Positions 4,548 through 5,092 of a DNA stretch of 5,092 nucleotides are shown here, in pieces. Every line of letters begins with the position of its first letter. Positions within the stretch are counted from its first letter, which is position 1. The DNA is from DASVLX01 sp035552275 (lineage in GTDB: Bacteria; Actinomycetota; Actinomycetes; Mycobacteriales; Pseudonocardiaceae), in NCBI GenBank assembly GCA_035552275.1, contig DASZLR010000120.1, forward strand, positions 1 through 5,092. The letters run 5' to 3'. A program made the position numbers and the translations under genes. Below the pieces are notes generated by a model. The model saw only the letters and a list, made by a program, of their open reading frames with translations. It was not told where the DNA came from and made no database searches.

Positions 4548-5092
4548 ATGTTCGCGGTCTACGCCACCCAGCCGAATCCGGACGACCCATTGGCCTCGCT
4601 GGCGATCGGCGAGCGTCCCGATCCAGACGTCCCGCCGGGTTGGGTGCGGGTCGCGGTGCGGGCGGCGAGCGTGAACATGCACGACCTGTGGACGCTGCGC
4701 GGGGTGGGCATCAAGCCCGACCGGTTCCCGATGATCCTGGGCTGCGACGGCGCCGGGGTGCTCGACGACGGCACCGAGGTGGTGCTGCACTCGGTGATCA
4801 TCGATCCGGAGTGGTCGGGCGACGAGACGCTGGACCCCAAGCGCACCCTGCTGACCGAGCGGTACCAGGGCACCTTCGCCGACTATGTGGTGGTGCCGGC
4901 CCGCAATGTGCTGCCCAAGCCGGCCGAGCTGTCCTTCGCCGAGGCAGCGTGCATGGGCACCGCCTGGCTGACCGCGTACCGGATGTTGTTCGTCCAATCC
5001 GGACTGCGGCCCGGCCAGACCATGCTGGTTCAGGGCGCTTCCGGCGGCGTCTCCACCGCGCTGATCGCGCTCGGCAAGGCCGCCGGGATGCG
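4548..5092 (+). CDS. Quinone-oxidoreductase-like medium-chain dehydrogenase (3' end missing)
   Basis: The first 181 codons of a medium-chain dehydrogenase/reductase are present; family members run to about 320-350 residues. The GroES-like N-terminal domain spans about 1-125, with VRVAVRAASVNMHDLWTL at 33-50 and PMILGCDGAGVL at 61-72. The start of the nucleotide-binding domain is the glycine-rich LVQGASGGVSTALIAL at 160-175, which normally binds NADPH. Classical zinc alcohol dehydrogenases have Cys in the first segment and a GHE motif in the second; here these read Met44 (in VNMHD) and Gly65-Cys66-Asp67. The four-cysteine structural zinc lobe is also absent: only Cys66 and Cys135 occur. The protein is therefore probably a zinc-independent quinone or enone reductase type. 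Residues 80-107 form a longer charged loop before GTFADYVVVPA. ATG 4548 is chosen because the domain begins at once and a -10-like element lies 7 bases upstream. It is divergent from the small membrane genes and probably its own transcription unit. Confidence 0.88.
   Translation, partial: MFAVYATQPNPDDPLASLAIGERPDPDVPPGWVRVAVRAASVNMHDLWTLRGVGIKPDRFPMILGCDGAGVLDDGTEVVLHSVIIDPEWSGDETLDPKRTLLTERYQGTFADYVVVPARNVLPKPAELSFAEAACMGTAWLTAYRMLFVQSGLRPGQTMLVQGASGGVSTALIALGKAAGM

Noticed and set aside
4491..4997. 168-residue minus-strand frame opposite the dehydrogenase
   Set aside because: It is antisense to a clear medium-chain dehydrogenase with a conserved glycine-rich nucleotide motif, and shows no motif of its own.

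Overview
The window is high-GC DNA with almost exclusively G/C third codon positions, GTG as well as ATG starts, purine-rich ribosome binding sites and very short intergenic gaps. This points to an actinomycete chromosome, probably of the Pseudonocardiales/mycobacterial type (inferred from codon use and protein style; no 16S or marker gene is present). No tRNA, rRNA, CRISPR array, insertion sequence or phage gene is visible.

Bases 1-3322 hold a tight plus-strand operon of four genes. They encode an SsuA/TauA/NrtA-type periplasmic binding protein (5' end outside the window), its ABC ATPase, its membrane permease and a two-domain CbiX/SirB-type sirohydrochlorin chelatase. The permease start overlaps the ATPase end by 14 bases, and the chelatase GTG follows the permease stop with no gap. 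The likely theme is sulfur assimilation: the importer brings in a small oxyanion or sulfonate, and the chelatase supplies siroheme for sulfite (or nitrite) reductase. The reductase and any desulfonating enzyme are not in the window.

Bases 3352-4137 encode a crotonase-superfamily protein (enoyl-CoA hydratase/isomerase type) with its own strong ribosome binding site, 29 bases after the chelatase. It keeps one of the two catalytic glutamates of classical crotonase and has glycine at the other.

Bases 4065-4435 on the minus strand hold two very small membrane-protein genes (56 and 67 residues) joined by an ATGA stop/start overlap. The second runs 73 bases into the 3' end of the convergent crotonase gene. 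A strong stem-loop sits just after the crotonase stop codon, inside the second small gene.

Bases 4436-4547 form a divergent promoter region. It contains a perfect 14-bp palindrome of the Crp/GlxR half-site form GTGA-N6-TCAC and -10-like elements placed 6-7 bases before both flanking start codons, so both genes could be leaderless. Bases 4548-5092 are the first 181 codons of a zinc-independent quinone-oxidoreductase-like medium-chain dehydrogenase, cut by the window end.

Most of the window is conventional. The points that deserve attention are the small membrane gene pair, the Crp-like site with its spacing to the putative leaderless start, the altered active site of the crotonase and the sulfur-import/siroheme coupling.
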